The notes below the pieces were generated by a model. The model saw nothing but the letters and a program-made list of their open reading frames with translations. It was not told the origin of the DNA and searched no databases. This document shows, in pieces, positions 1 to 11,961 of a stretch of 64,000 nt of DNA (positions within the stretch are counted from its first letter, which is position 1; every line of letters begins with the position of its first letter). The position numbers and the translations under genes are program-made. Source of the stretch: Quercus robur (taxonomy: Eukaryota > Streptophyta > Magnoliopsida > Fagales > Fagaceae); the NCBI RefSeq assembly GCF_932294415.1, contig NC_065535.1, forward strand, positions 88,552,862-88,616,861, read 5' to 3'.

Positions 1-2348
1 GGGTAGCTTTCATCCCAAGCAACCCAAAGGCAACAAGACCAAATATTTCAAATGTTACGAATTTTCTTTTAGTCAGGTGTTAAATATGTTTAAGTATGCT
101 TACCCAACTTTAGTATTCATATTGACTTTTATAAAAAAAAAAAATTAATAAAAAAATTTGGCATTCATCCATCTCAATGATTTTTTTGTTTCAGATACAT
201 AAAATAGTATGTATGGCTCTCTTTTTTTGAATTCTATCATGTGACAATAACATAAATCATCAATAAGATTTTTCTCAAAAAAAAAAAAAATCATCAATAA
301 GATCAAGATTTATAAGGATATTAACGTAATATTATCAAATCTTGGGGTCATCCTGATCAACATACAAGATTTAATTGTACATGGAGAAAAATTTACACAA
401 AATTCTATTTTATTCTGCAAAGCATTAAAGCAGCAACTAGCAATGATGAGTAAATGGTTATGATGATTCTCCCATTTATCCAACTAAAATGTCACTTCCA
501 AGCAGCATGGTAAATGGATATGATGATTCTCCCACAAAAAGCACAAGACCTACAGAGATTTAACACCACAAACATGCAAGGTCTTAATAGAAATGATCAA
601 CAATTATATATCTAAAAATAAATAATTCCATAACCAATCATATTTGGACACAATCCACTACCATTGAAAAGGAAATCCACAATTTTACAAAAATTCCATG
701 ATTCAATAAAAAACAAATTAATGTCTTACATATTAACACGACTCTAAAACTATTCTCACATGTCGCTCCAATTAAATGTTCAATCTATTAGCAGTAAACT
801 TGTAAATAACCAGTAACTTCAACTAGCTAAATTAAGTAGATAAGTTTATAGCAAGTAAATAGTAATTATTTTAGAAAGCAAATTTCATGGACTTGAATAT
901 ATATATATATATATATATATATGCAACTTTTTTTGATAAATAGGAACATGTTTTGAAGCACATAACAGTAATACTAATAAATCATTGAGTTTCCTAAAAG
1001 GCTAAAATAATACATATGGTACACAACAACACATATTTTACAAGAAGGATAATAAGAAATGGATCTTGGGTGCCTTTGGATTCCCTCTCCTTAAAATGGA
1101 TCTTGGATATATCAAATTCATTCAAAGCCCAAGGGAACCCAAAGTCTATGCAGTTACGTGGGAAGAGTTCACATATTTTCGGATTGGGCTCATCCTACAC
1201 AAAACTTTATCACTGCATAAGATTGACTCATGGCCCACATCTTCTTTACATCATGTAATGGACTAAAATATTATTTTGAGTAGAGTTTACGGTGTGCATT
1301 GTGCTATAAGTCTACCCCCTCTCCCCTGTGTCATGTGTGTGTTTTATTTTTTTAAAAGTACTACATTTTTTTTCTTAATGTCGCATATTGAGCCTAACCT
1401 CATCATAAATTTGACTCACGACTTACTAAATTTTCTTCAATTCACGAAATCTTCAACCCATCCCCTCTCCCAAATCTTCGACCCATGTATTTTCTAGTAA
1501 AGAAACCGGGGGTTAAGGCCCTCCATCACTCTCATAACTTGACCTCTCCAATGAGATCTCTTATTTATTTATTTTTTATTTTTTAAAAATGAGCCTTGAA
1601 TAGACTTGCTCAATTAAAAATTAGTCAAATTACTTGGGCCATAAAAATTACAAAGCCTATATACATAATTTTGTGATTTTGCCTTTACTATTATTAGTCC
1701 AGATCACTCGAGTTTTGATAATCTGTTTTTTAATTTGTTAAGTGAAAAATAAAAATAGTAAATAAGATTTATAAGTGTTAGTCCCAAATATTTCTTAAAA
1801 TAATGAGATTATTTTTTAACAAAATATAGTTGATATAATATATTAGATTTTATAAATTAAGCTATTTATATTTGTTATTTGAACGTGTTTTAAATTTTGT
1901 AATTTTTTTTTCAATAAAACATAATGCGTTTTACATTTAATTATTATACAAGGTGAGATATGTATTTTGTAAATAATGTAATGTGTAATTAGAATCTATT
2001 TCTAGTACTCCTTGCAAATGTCAAATGGATCATCTTTTATACATCTTAAATAGTCTAAAGAGAAAGTAGATATATATAAGTAAATCCATCACTTATCACT
2101 TATATTAAAAATAAAATACAAGACTTTAATAACATAAGGAAAATGTAATTTGATTAAGAATCTACTAACATTACGCTAAAGATGTGACATAGTTGTCAAT
2201 AAAGTAGCTCCTCCTTCTATACAAATCTCTCTTTCCAAAGCATTACCGAAGTAGACCGAATTGGACCGAAATGCTATATTGATATAGCTCAATAGGAGTA
2301 TAGCAACAAGAAATCATTTTAGATATTATATATATATATATATATATA
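1..2348. other. AT-rich intergenic sequence
   Basis: No convincing gene. The short open frames around 1016-1497 have no recognisable domain and no codon-like character. The stretch holds poly-A/T runs, an (AT)n microsatellite at about 896-922 and a second AT run at about 2328-2348 that is the target of the Helitron starting at 2349. Two near-identical short phrases about 'aaatggttatgatgattctccca' lie near 452 and 511, a minor local duplication. Confidence 0.7.
896..922. repeat. (AT)n microsatellite
   Basis: About 13 uninterrupted AT dinucleotides, read directly. It is one of many AT tracts in this window and probably polymorphic. Confidence 0.9.
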
Positions 2349-2501
2349 TCATATTATATATAATAAAAGTTGGGCTTAGATGCCGTGATTACGCCACATG
2401 GCTTAACCAAATTGCAGAAATTTTATTAAATTTTTAAAGAACTAAAAAAGAATAGTACACAACCAGGACTCTAATTTATTCTTATCATTAGATAAAATTA
2501 G

Positions 2502-2692
2502 ATTAACATTATTTTTTATTTGTTAGGATATATTTCTTAAATTAAGGGATAATATTTAACATACAAAAATTTAATTTAGATAATATTTATCATCTAATTA
2601 ACATTATTTTTTTATTTGTTAGGATATATTTCTTAAATTAGGGGATAATATTTAACATAAAAAAATTTAATTTAGATAATATTTATCATCTA
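2502..2692. repeat. 95-bp tandem duplication
   Basis: Two adjacent copies start at 2502 and 2597 (period 95) with only a few differences by eye. Both are AT-rich and carry TTTGTTAGGATATATTTC. They lie inside the Helitron. Confidence 0.85.
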
Positions 2693-2904
2693 AATTTTCC
2701 AAATTTTAATATTATTTTATTAGAAGATCAAGCTACAAAACTTAATTATTAAGGGATAAATACAATCCAAATTCTTCAAGAGGTGATTAATATAAATCTA
2801 TCTCAAGAAACAGTATATATCTCCAATAATTTGATAATCTCTATCTATCCCCAAAAACAATATATATCTCCATTAATTTGATAATTTCTACGTTGATGAC
2901 ATTT

Positions 2905-2951
<47 letters not shown>

Positions 2952-3451
2952 TTCCTTATAGCTATCAAATCATGTTCTCTTTCTCTTTTTTTTTTTAATG
3001 GAATTCTACCAATATATATAACCCTATATATCCTTTTCGGAGTGAAGCTTATTTCAATATGTGATTGCCTAAATCCCATGACAATGCAGGTACGCATTCT
3101 TTCTTCTTTTATTATTATTATTTTCATTTTATTTATTTTCTTTAGTGTTATTATTGGTTTTTTGTCTTCATGTGATTTTAATTAATGATTTCAAAACATT
3201 CGAAAATGTTGTCAAGTTTCTAAAGGCTCCTTCTTTGTTTTTGTATTTTGTTTTTATTAAATTGATTAGGTTTTGTGTATTGGTTGCCTTTTGTTTAAAC
3301 TAATTTTCTTAGCTTTGATCTCATTTATATGCTTAGGGTTAGGGTCTTAGAATTAATGATTAAATATGGTTAGAATTAATAGATTAATTTTAACAAATTT
3401 TCTTATTTGATTTTTATGTTACATTAAACTATCAAGATGTTCTACATGTGT

Positions 3452-4102
3452 TGTAGGGTCACGTTTTTCAGGCCACGCCCAAAATGAATGGGACCTTAGA
3501 CCTTAAGCCCCTTACAATAAATTTGTAGAGAATGGGCCAAAGAGCTAGGTTTTAGCGTATGAACAACGGTTATCATGGTGCTCTTTACGATCAGATTGAG
3601 GCGGATCGGATTCCTTAGAGAGGGTTGGTCCTCGCCACAGTCTGGGGAGCCTTCTTTGATGCCTCTGGTGTGTTGGGGGGTTTCCGCCCCACCCTCTCTG
3701 TCTCTCTTTACTCCCTTTTTATAGTAGTTTCCTTCCTCTTGAATGGAACCCCTAGAGTAGGTACTTGTCCCATCAGCTCTTCCCTCTAGTTGTTGGGAGT
3801 GGTTGTAAGGACAGAGAAGTATGGCCGTGTCAGGTGCATGGTACTGAATGCGATAATGGCAGCCTTTCCTTTAAACACTTTCGTTGTCCTTTCCTGCTTT
3901 AGTACTCTTCCCACTCCGTGGGATGATAGAGAGTGTCACTGCTGGTGGCAGGTCACTTCTCCCATCTTCGGTTACAATGTGCTGAGGAGGGCTCTCCCCG
4001 TGGCCGAGGAAGGGCTTTTCCTCCCTGCGACCGAGGAGAGATTTTTGCCTTTGGCCCAATATAAACATCGACATGGGCCTACTGGTCTTTTACCCCCTCA
4101 CA
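3452..4102. mobile_element. Solo LTR nested in the Helitron
   Basis: A 651-bp block starts TGTAGGG and ends CTCACA, and is bounded on both sides by TGTGT (3447-3451 and 4103-4107), a perfect 5-bp target-site duplication. It is clearly more GC-rich than the surrounding Helitron. Open frames inside it (for example 3790-4185) have no retrotransposon domains, and no internal region is present. The likely origin is LTR-LTR recombination. Family (Ty1 or Ty3) cannot be told from the LTR alone. Confidence 0.85.
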
Positions 4103-4379
4103 TGTGTATTCTTGAATTATCAACTTTAATTTTAATTTATAATACTATCAAGATTATATTAATTTTAGATTTATCAATTGTTTAGTATATTTTTTTTTAA
4201 ATAATTATAAATTTGGAATTATCAATTTAATTTAGTTTTAGGAAGAAATCTTACCCCTTATTTTAGCGAGACAATTATTTCTTTTATCTTTATTGAATCT
4301 ATTAAAATATATAATTATTTATACATTTATTTTATAGGCTTTTTTCATAAAACCGTGCAACGCACGGGCTTATAACTAG

Positions 4380-5943
4380 TATATATATATATATTTGTTT
4401 GAAACTTTGAATACTGAGGGTGTGCCATTGCGCAACACAGTAACAATGGTCATTTGCATATTTACATGTTTGTAAATTAGTCAAGTTTCTGTGTAAAAGA
4501 TGAAATAGATATAGAGAGTAAAAGTTGCTTAAGGACGTAACTATCATGGATCACCAAGTCATCCTTTACTTTCCTCTTTTCCATGTCCATGCACAAGCAA
4601 GGAAATGTGACGTTGCTTCTTTTAACCCGCAAGTGGGATGAGCATTGTGTAAATGTTATCATTTGCAATCAACCTTTAAAGCTCCTGTAATCTACCAGCT
4701 GTGTGCATATTCTATATCGTTTTATTTATTATTACTAAATAATTTTGGATAAGGCTATATATATTGCAACAACTGAGGACAGTGACTGAACGTAATTGCC
4801 CTTATACTGATCGATGATTTGTTTGTTGAAATGAAAGCATTGAAATTTATAATAAAAAATTAAAAAATAAAATAAAACGTATTTTTTTTTTTGGGGTATG
4901 GAAACCACGAAATTAAATAAGCTCAAAAAGAAATTAAAAAAAAAAACAAATTAGACTTTTTTTTGACCTTGTCAAACGCACACTAACATATAAAAAACTA
5001 TTTATCATCTTCTGAACCGCAAAAAATATATGTGAAGTTGAGTAAAAATTAAGTAGAAAAACCGTTCCTAATACGGCAGTAAGTCATCATTAAGGGCTTC
5101 AACTTGAAATATTTATTGAAGTCATGATGATCAGCCAATATTTGAGCAGGCCCCTGGGTGGAAACTAAAAGTGCTGCTGATCAATTTAATTAATTTTCAG
5201 ATGACAATAACCCATCTTCTTAACTTCTACCCTATAATATATATGTTAATGGCTTTCCACCCAATTTAGGAGGATGATGAGCCAGCAGCACTATGATATT
5301 GATCAAGCTGTAAAGAATTATACTCCTGCACTATAATATATATTGAAGCTGTAAAGATCATACTCTACCATTTGCAATGGGATACATTTTATATTTATAA
5401 TCTACCTTTTAAGAATTTGTTCATGTAGACAAAGATATCTTGTAACAAGCCTTAAATGATCTTCTGTATATATATAAGAAATTAAGAATCTTAATCAAGA
5501 CATAAACATGACGAATAGAAAATTAAAAGGCCTTTTGTACTTTTCCCTTTTCTAAAACTTAAGACGATCAAGAGAAAGTTTCATATTACTTGCAGCTGCA
5601 TATTCACATTATTCAAACATTGGTCACCAACTTTGTAATTCCAAATCGGAACGCAAAGCTGTCATTAGGGACAGAGCCACACTAGGGACCTGACCCCCTG
5701 AGTTGCAGAATATTTTTTCAAAATATAAATAAAAAGAAATATTAGGGCTTAATTCGAATTGGACCCAAGGAAAATAAAACTTGGCCAGGCTTTCCTGCCT
5801 CCAAAATCTTGGCTCCCCTCTATAGATCACCCTAAACAATCACAATCCACAAATTATTAGCCCCAAATTTGAAATCCTAGCTCCATTCTTAGTTGTCATA
5901 ATGAAAAGAACTAATAAGTACATATAATGAAAAGAACTAAGAA
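4380..5943. other. Intergenic, with a dispersed duplicate block
   Basis: No gene supported. About 5429-5660 is a diverged copy of about 34441-34680, the sequence just upstream of the GDSL esterase pseudogene. Both contain 'gacaaagatatcttg', 'tgatcttctgtatata' and 'cacattattcaaaca' in the same order. Position 5838-5900 is repeated at 6147-6212 on the other side of the SINE. Confidence 0.65.
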
Positions 5944-5952
5944 ATAGTGTAC

Positions 5953-6110
5953 GTGGGTTCCAGCTAGCTCAATTGGTAAAATTTTTTATGGTTGAATAAG
6001 AGATTTGGGGTTCAATCTCTACCTACACCAAAAACTGATTGGTGTCTTGGTTTAATGATATTATCAGGAACGGACGCCATAGGTTGAAACTCTCTCTAAA
6101 AAAAAAAAAT
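5953..6110 (+). mobile_element. tRNA-derived SINE
   Basis: The 158-bp element starts GTGGGTTCC, contains a pol III A-box-like TAGCTCAATTGG and a B-box-like GGTTCAATCTC about 35 bases later, and ends in an A-rich tail. A perfect 9-bp target duplication, ATAGTGTAC, flanks it (5944-5952 and 6111-6119). The box spacing matches a tRNA head, but there is no cloverleaf or acceptor stem, so this is not a tRNA gene. It would need LINE enzymes to move. Confidence 0.88.
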
Positions 6111-6146
6111 ATAGTGTACAATATTAGATGTATGATAGTGGTACAA

Positions 6147-6212
6147 ACAATCACAATCCACAAATTATTAGCCCCCAAATTTAAAATCCTAGCTCTGCTC
6201 CTGATTGCCATA
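6147..6212. repeat. Second copy of a ~63-bp direct repeat
   Basis: The block from 'cacaatccacaaattattag' to 'tgccata' closely matches 5838-5900. The two copies flank the SINE. Probably a fragment of an unrecognised repeat family. Confidence 0.7.
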
Positions 6213-6970
6213 GAATAAAAAGGATTAAGAACGAAGCATATAATATTAAATGCATGATAGTGGTACAAAGAAGTCGTATCTAATGGTTATATAATTGTAG
6301 TGTCATATTGTCGCTAGTCTGAACAACCCGATTTAAAGCCAATTTTTTGAAGTTTGACATAGATAAAGAAACCTTCTCAAAGGTCCCTTTCCCATGTGAG
6401 GAAGCACAAGAAAATTTTGGAGTGGCAAAATGCATGTTGCTAAAATCAATATTTTTTTTATGAGCCCTCCGCATGTGATTAGTAATTTCATTTTCTTTTT
6501 TTCACCTTTTTTTTGAGAATAGTGATTTCTTATAAATCTCTTCATAAAAATGTGACTTTGCAATTGCAACCCTGGTACACCAAATGGCAGATAGGTATGT
6601 TCTTGTGTTGGTATTGCAGCATTAGACCATGTGCTTAGGCCCAATAGGCTTACATATGGATAACCCAGTATCAATGAAAACCCTAGTTGTAGGGTAACTA
6701 GGGTTTACTATAATAAACTATTTAAGCACGCTTTCCTAAATAATAAAAAGTGATTCAAAGAAGGAGATGACTTCCGTATATTGAGATCAAGAGTAATACT
6801 TAAGGTATTTGTTTTTGATGTGATAGCTATCAAATGTAGAAATTGAAAGTTAAAGTTAAAAAGTAAAAATAATAAAAATGTTTGTATGTAGGGAGAAATG
6901 GATTGCACCCAATCCAAATCCAGCGTCCCTTATAACCAACCAACCACATAAAAGAAACCCTAGCCCTCTC

Positions 6971-7021
<51 letters not shown>

Positions 7022-7292
7022 TTTAGTGTTTCCATCAATGTAGTTACTTTTATCACAAGATTCCTACATACCAACAAGTCCTTGAAATGCCTAGGGATTG
7101 TGTTTATTGCTAAAAATTGTGGAAAGATGTGGTTAGACATTCTTCCATTGCACACAGGTGGATCTAAAGGTTTTTGTCAAAATCAAAAGATAAGTACTCA
7201 TATTTGTAGAGATATAATCATAGACACGTGTTTACTCCTGTTCTTTCACCACGGTTACATAATTAGGTAAGTCATTTTTATTATATAAAAAA
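6213..7292. other. Intergenic with (CT)n tract
   Basis: A long (CT)n microsatellite occupies about 6974-7019, directly after AAACCCTAGCC, a pattern common in plant 5' untranslated regions. I see no open frame downstream that looks like a gene: the frame at 6878-7270 is mostly low-complexity SLSLSL. It could be a remnant of a gene leader. Confidence 0.6.
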
Positions 7293-7297
7293 ACAAT

Positions 7298-7925
7298 TGT
7301 AGGGGGTTGGGCCCAGAAAGCATGTGCCAGCCTATCTTACTAGAGCCCAAAATAAGGCCTAAGGCCCATTAGAGAAGCTAAGCATGGTCCTTGTGGCGGA
7401 GGTTTACTTTGGGCCCTATCACAGTAGGCCCAGCCCAGAAGCTAGGATGACGGGTCAAAGAAACGATCACTCGAGGGAAATCATAATAAGGTGCGAACAT
7501 AGTGGGGTTAGTAATCGAGGATTGATAGTGCCTTTGGGGAATTCATTGCTGAACACTATTTAACATCTAGAACAAGTTCCAAGAGAATCCTCTGAAGTTG
7601 TGAGGATTCCTTGGGATTTCGATGGACGTGGGAATACATGTGAGGTGGGAAAATAATGATGATAACCCCACTAATGAGAGACTATAAAAGCGGGAAGGAG
7701 GTTAATACAGGAGGAGGTTGGAAAATCTGGGGAGTGAAAGATTGAGAGGGAAACATTGGGAAATACAGGGGAACAGAGGGAAACAAAGAGGGAGTACTGG
7801 TAGTAAGATTTAGTTGAGAGGAACTAGGCAAAGTTTGAGACCCAACCTGTAGGGTCGTGATATAGCCCACATATAAATTAATTGGGACCTAAATACTATT
7901 ACTAAAAGGGTTTTTGGTGGCCACA
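7298..7925 (+). mobile_element. Solo LTR (founder copy)
   Basis: The block starts TGTAGGGGG and ends GGTGGCCACA. The left flank ACAAT (7293-7297) matches the right flank GCAAT (7926-7930) with one change. The same right flank in the third tandem copy is still ACAAT, so the original target duplication was probably perfect. A TATAAAAG box lies near 7684, fitting an LTR promoter. There is no internal region. Confidence 0.75.
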
Positions 7926-9203
7926 GCAATGATCCTCACACATCTGTTTCTATATATCATATGTTTTAAATGTGAACATTCTTAAAAAATATGGACATCA
8001 CACTTAAAATTATAGAGATTAAAGTTGACTAGTGACGAGGGAAATCAGAATAAGGTGCGAACATAGTGGGGTCGGTAGTTAAGGATTGATAATGCCTTTG
8101 GGGAATTCATTGCCGAACATTGTTTAACGTCTAGAACAAGTTCTAAGAGAATCCTCTGAAGTTGTGAGGATTCTTTGGGATTCCGATAGACGTGGGAATA
8201 TGTGTGAGGTGGGAAAATAATGATAATAACCCCACTAATGAGAGACTATAAAAAGGGGAAGGAGGTTAACGCAGGAGGAGGTTGGAAAATTTGGGGAGTG
8301 AGAGATTGAGAGGGAAACATTGGGAAATATAGGCGAACAGGGGGAAATAAGGAAGGAGTACTAGTAATAAGATTTAGCTTAGAGGAACCAGGCGAAGTTT
8401 GAGGCCCAACCTGTAGGGTCGTGATATAGCCTACATATAAATTAATTAGGACCCAAATACTATTACTAAAAGGGTTTTTGGTGGCCACAGCAATGATCCT
8501 CACACATTTGTTTTTATCATTGTTATGAATACCGTTTTGGTACTCGTTTTGGTTTGTCTATTGGAATAGAATATTTCGGTATCGGCCTATTTCGACGTAC
8601 CGTTTTAGACCGTTTTGGAATTACCACTTATATTAGTAATTAATAAAAAAATGTTATTACTCATTATTATTCTTAAGCCAAATTTTATAAATGTAATATC
8701 ATCATTTAATGAATGTAATATAGTGTTTTAAAATAAATATTACTATGATAATAAAGTGATTAGATTGATTATTTTAAAATTTAAATTTAGGTATTTTTGT
8801 AAATAAACATGTTAATATTTATAAAATAGGAAGCTTCTAGGAAGCCTCCTTTTCACCTTTTCACCTAATCACATTCCATCACCCACGTGCATTCCTTACA
8901 CCTTCTCCTCCTCTTTTTCTTCTTTATTTTATATTCCCATCAGTTACTTACACTTACAGAATTACTTTTTGGAAAGTTTTAGAAACCCAGACTAGAAGTT
9001 TAAGTGCAGGATTGAAGAAGAAAGTTTCAAACGCAGCTAAAATTTGAGCTTCCTCCACAACTACTCTAAATTTCTGTTCTCTTTTTCTCCCTTTGTTTTT
9101 TTTTTTTCAAATCATTTGGTAGCTTCATAGTAGATCTGATTTGAACTTCTTCAAGCGATCAGTGCTAGGTGGAAACATGCTATGCTAATGGGTTTGTTAG
9201 TTT

Positions 9204-9241
<38 letters not shown>

Positions 9242-10061
9242 GGGGGGGGGGGTAAAAATTGGTACTGACCGAAATTTACATTTCAGCCGAAATTGATCGA
9301 AATCGACCGGAATGACCTGAAACTAGCCGGAATTGGACCTGAGGTGGAATGGGTGGTATAAACGTTCCGGATTACATCTTGGTATGAAATATTCCGATCG
9401 GAACGGAACGAATTTAAAAACATTGGTTTCTATATATCATATGTTTTAAATGTGAACATTCTTAAAAAATATTGACTTCACACTTAAAATTATTGAGATT
9501 AAAGTTGACCAGTGATGAGGGAAATCAGAATAAGGTGCGAACATAGTGGGGTCGGTAATCGAGGATTGATAGTGCCTTTGGGGAATTTGCTGCCGAACAT
9601 TGTTTGACGTCTAGTACAAGTTCCAAGAGAATCCTCTGAAGTTGTGAGGATTCCTTGGGATTTTGATGGATGTGGGAATACATGTGAGGTAGGAAAATAT
9701 TGATAATAATCCCACTAATGAGAGACTATAAAAAGGTGAAAGAGGTTAACACAGGAGGAGGTTGGAAAATCTGGGGAGTGAGAGATTGAGAGGGAAGCAT
9801 TGAGAAATACAAGGGAACAGAGGGAAACAAAGAGGGAGTACTGGTAGTAAGATTTAGCTGAGAGGAACCAGGCCAAGTTTGCGGCCCAACCGGGTCGTGA
9901 TATAGCCCACATATAAATTAATTGGGACCCAAATGCTATTACTAAAAGGGTTTTTGGTGGCCACAACAATGATTTTCATTGATCTGTTTCTATATATCAT
10001 ACGTTTTAAATGTGAACATTCTTAAAAAATATGGAACATCACACTTAAAATTATAGAGATT
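7474..10061 (+). repeat. Three tandem copies of LTR 3' part plus flank
   Basis: The unit begins GAGGGAAATCA and runs through the 3' part of the solo LTR into about 100 bp of former host flank. Copies start at about 7474, 8037 and 9518. The first and third are about 550-563 bp. The second is about 1480 bp because a 908-bp element is inserted in it. Copies differ by scattered substitutions, and copy 3 has a small deletion near 9890. The minus-strand open frames of 62-85 codons in each copy are by-products of the repeat. Confidence 0.85.
8518..9425. mobile_element. hAT-like non-autonomous DNA transposon
   Basis: This 908-bp insertion sits in the second tandem copy. Flanks are GTTTTTAT (8510-8517) and GTTTCTAT (9426-9433), an 8-bp target duplication with one change. 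Copies 1 and 3 of the surrounding repeat carry the empty site (TGTTTCTATATATC). The ends are imperfect inverted repeats beginning CATTGTT and, on the other strand, CAATGTT, fitting the hAT pattern. It contains no transposase. A run of about 33 T followed by about 11 G lies near 9208-9252. Confidence 0.78.
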
Positions 10062-10109
10062 ATATGTTCAAAGTAAACACTAATGAATATATATATATAT
10101 ATATATATA

Positions 10110-10445
10110 GGGAAGTTTTTTCCTTCTATACGTGTCTGCTACAAATCGAAACCCCAACACAATCATACTCTTTTAGTGTCCTGCCTAATATAGATTCTCA
10201 TTCAACTTAGATTCATTGAAACAAAAAAAGTACAAAGGGAAATTTTTCCTTCTATACGTGTCTGCCACAAATCGAAACCCCAACACAATCACAATCTTTT
10301 AGTTTCTTACCTAATATAGATTGTCATTCAACTTAGATTCATTGAAACAAAAAAAGTACATAGGGAAGCTTTTTCCTTCTATACGTGTCTGCTACAAATC
10401 GAAACCCCAACACAATCACACTCTTTTAGTTTCCTGCCTAATATA
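10110..10445. repeat. 127-bp tandem repeat, about 2.7 copies
   Basis: Copies start at 10110, 10237 and 10363 with GGGAA followed by a T-run and CCTTCTATACGTGTCTG. The third copy stops after CCTAATATAG. No coding potential. An AT microsatellite (about 10087-10109) lies just before it. Confidence 0.9.
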
Positions 10446-11956
10446 GCTTGTGCTTAATATATATATAGTAAGTGGACATACAAATCAGCTTCCCTTGTGA
10501 ACCCTTATTTGCTGATGTATATATCATCGGTGAAGCTATGCTTACGTCATTGAAGAAACATATATTCTTGAATTTCTAGGAAGTTCCAATATCATCAGGT
10601 ATCAAATTACGTTACGTGGAATATTTCCCAGGAAAGATACGTAATGGAATTGAAGATGACACAGTCAGTAATGAGCTGTATCCATTCATCAAATTTTTTT
10701 AATGAAATATTCGAAAAAGAGAGCACAAGATCTTGTGATCAGTGAGGTTATTGGAATATTACCGAATAGGATAATAGCAGAGACCGACCATTAAAGTTTT
10801 TCAGCTGTACGTACGGGTCACGTAAGGATACAGAAAACTTGTCCTATTATCAACTGTATGAAAGATTAATTATTAAGCTTATACTAGTTAATCTTGATGA
10901 CTTTTGGAATTTTGAACTACAAAATGGAATAAAATTTTGTATCATCTTTTAGTGTTTTACTTTATGTTCTACTAACGGTAGTATGCGGTTAATTTGATTT
11001 TTTTTTAATTAAATTTAAAACTATAATTACTTTACCCAAAAAAATAAAATTTGTATGTGATTGACATAGCCAAAAGTTGAACACTTAAAATAGGATAAAT
11101 GATTTTTATTCTACACTTAGAATAGGATATCCTCATTATCTTATGAAATCCTCCACTAGTCCCACATGACAAAATTAGGTTAAAAGGTATTGATATTGAT
11201 GTAATTGGGTTGGATACTTGGATATGATGAATTTGTCAAGAGCTACCAAATTAAATATTGAAGAACTAAAGATAGAAATTTCGCTTAAGCAAAACACGTC
11301 TCACTCTAGTAAATCACTAAGGTGGAAATAATAACGAAGACAAAAACTTAGCTTGTACTTCGCCTGACCAAATCACTGGATATATATAAATCATATTATA
11401 CACAACTTTTAAGAACAAGAAAGGCTGCCATACCAAAGCCAAAAATTTCAAATCTTGAAGCTTTTTTTCCTAATCCTAAATAAATTAAAATCATTTTTAT
11501 ACTTTCTTTAATTTCAAAAAGAAGAAAATGCATTGTGTGCTCTTAACATACCTTAGAGCTTTTAACCCTTCTTGAAACTACGAAGTTTAATTCCAATGAA
11601 TTAATGTACTATTGTTGCAAATTTTGAGGAGTTCTTTAGAGTGCTAGAAATTTTGATTCAACTATGCGATGTTTATTCATGGGGAAGATAACTAAAGAAA
11701 GATTCCAAAAGTTCTGGGATTACTATGATAGAAAGGCAAATAAAATATTTGCAAAGGTTACGTACAGAGTCTATAACTACTATAAAGGTTTTGTGAGTAT
11801 AGACTATTATAAATGTTTCTTTATGGTGGTTTTTCTAATGAGATTGGATCCGGAAATGGTTTTTCCAGTTAAGAGGTTATGCATTGATTTTCCACCTTGC
11901 TATCAAATCTTGATGTTGCATGTTTATTATTTAATTATTATTGCTTTTGTGATTTA
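10446..11956. other. Intergenic, nothing recognised
   Basis: AT-rich sequence. The 97-codon open frame at 11664-11957 runs up to the gypsy insertion and has no recognisable domain. It is tyrosine/phenylalanine-rich, as expected of chance AT-rich translation. Confidence 0.6.
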
Positions 11957-11961
11957 GTAGT

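Larger units (their letters stand above)
2349..4379 (+). mobile_element. Non-autonomous Helitron
   Basis: The element begins with TC directly after an A and ends with CTAG directly before a T, matching Helitron insertion between A and T without target duplication. Near the 3' end, 4353-4367 forms a perfect stem-loop (CCGTGC, loop AAC, GCACGG) followed after 8 bases by the terminal CTAG. The 5' end enters a motif (TTGGGCTTAGATGCC) of the kind common near plant Helitron starts. No Rep/helicase frame is present, so it must have been moved in trans. It sits in an AT microsatellite, with AT repeats on both sides. A 95-bp tandem duplication and a solo LTR lie inside it. The 3' end is the stronger call; the 5' end rests on TC plus context. 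Confidence 0.72.

Noticed and set aside
5953..6030. Possible tRNA gene
   Set aside because: A and B boxes are present, but there is no acceptor stem or anticodon arm. The A-tail and 9-bp duplication show a SINE.
7682..9969. Three similar minus-strand ORFs (62-85 codons) with a conserved GYITTLQVG-like text
   Set aside because: They are the same part of a tandemly repeated LTR fragment read in reverse. Their conservation is that of the repeat, and they have no domain.
11664..11957. 97-codon ORF before the gypsy element
   Set aside because: AT-rich translation without a domain, and no homologue recognised. It may be chance.
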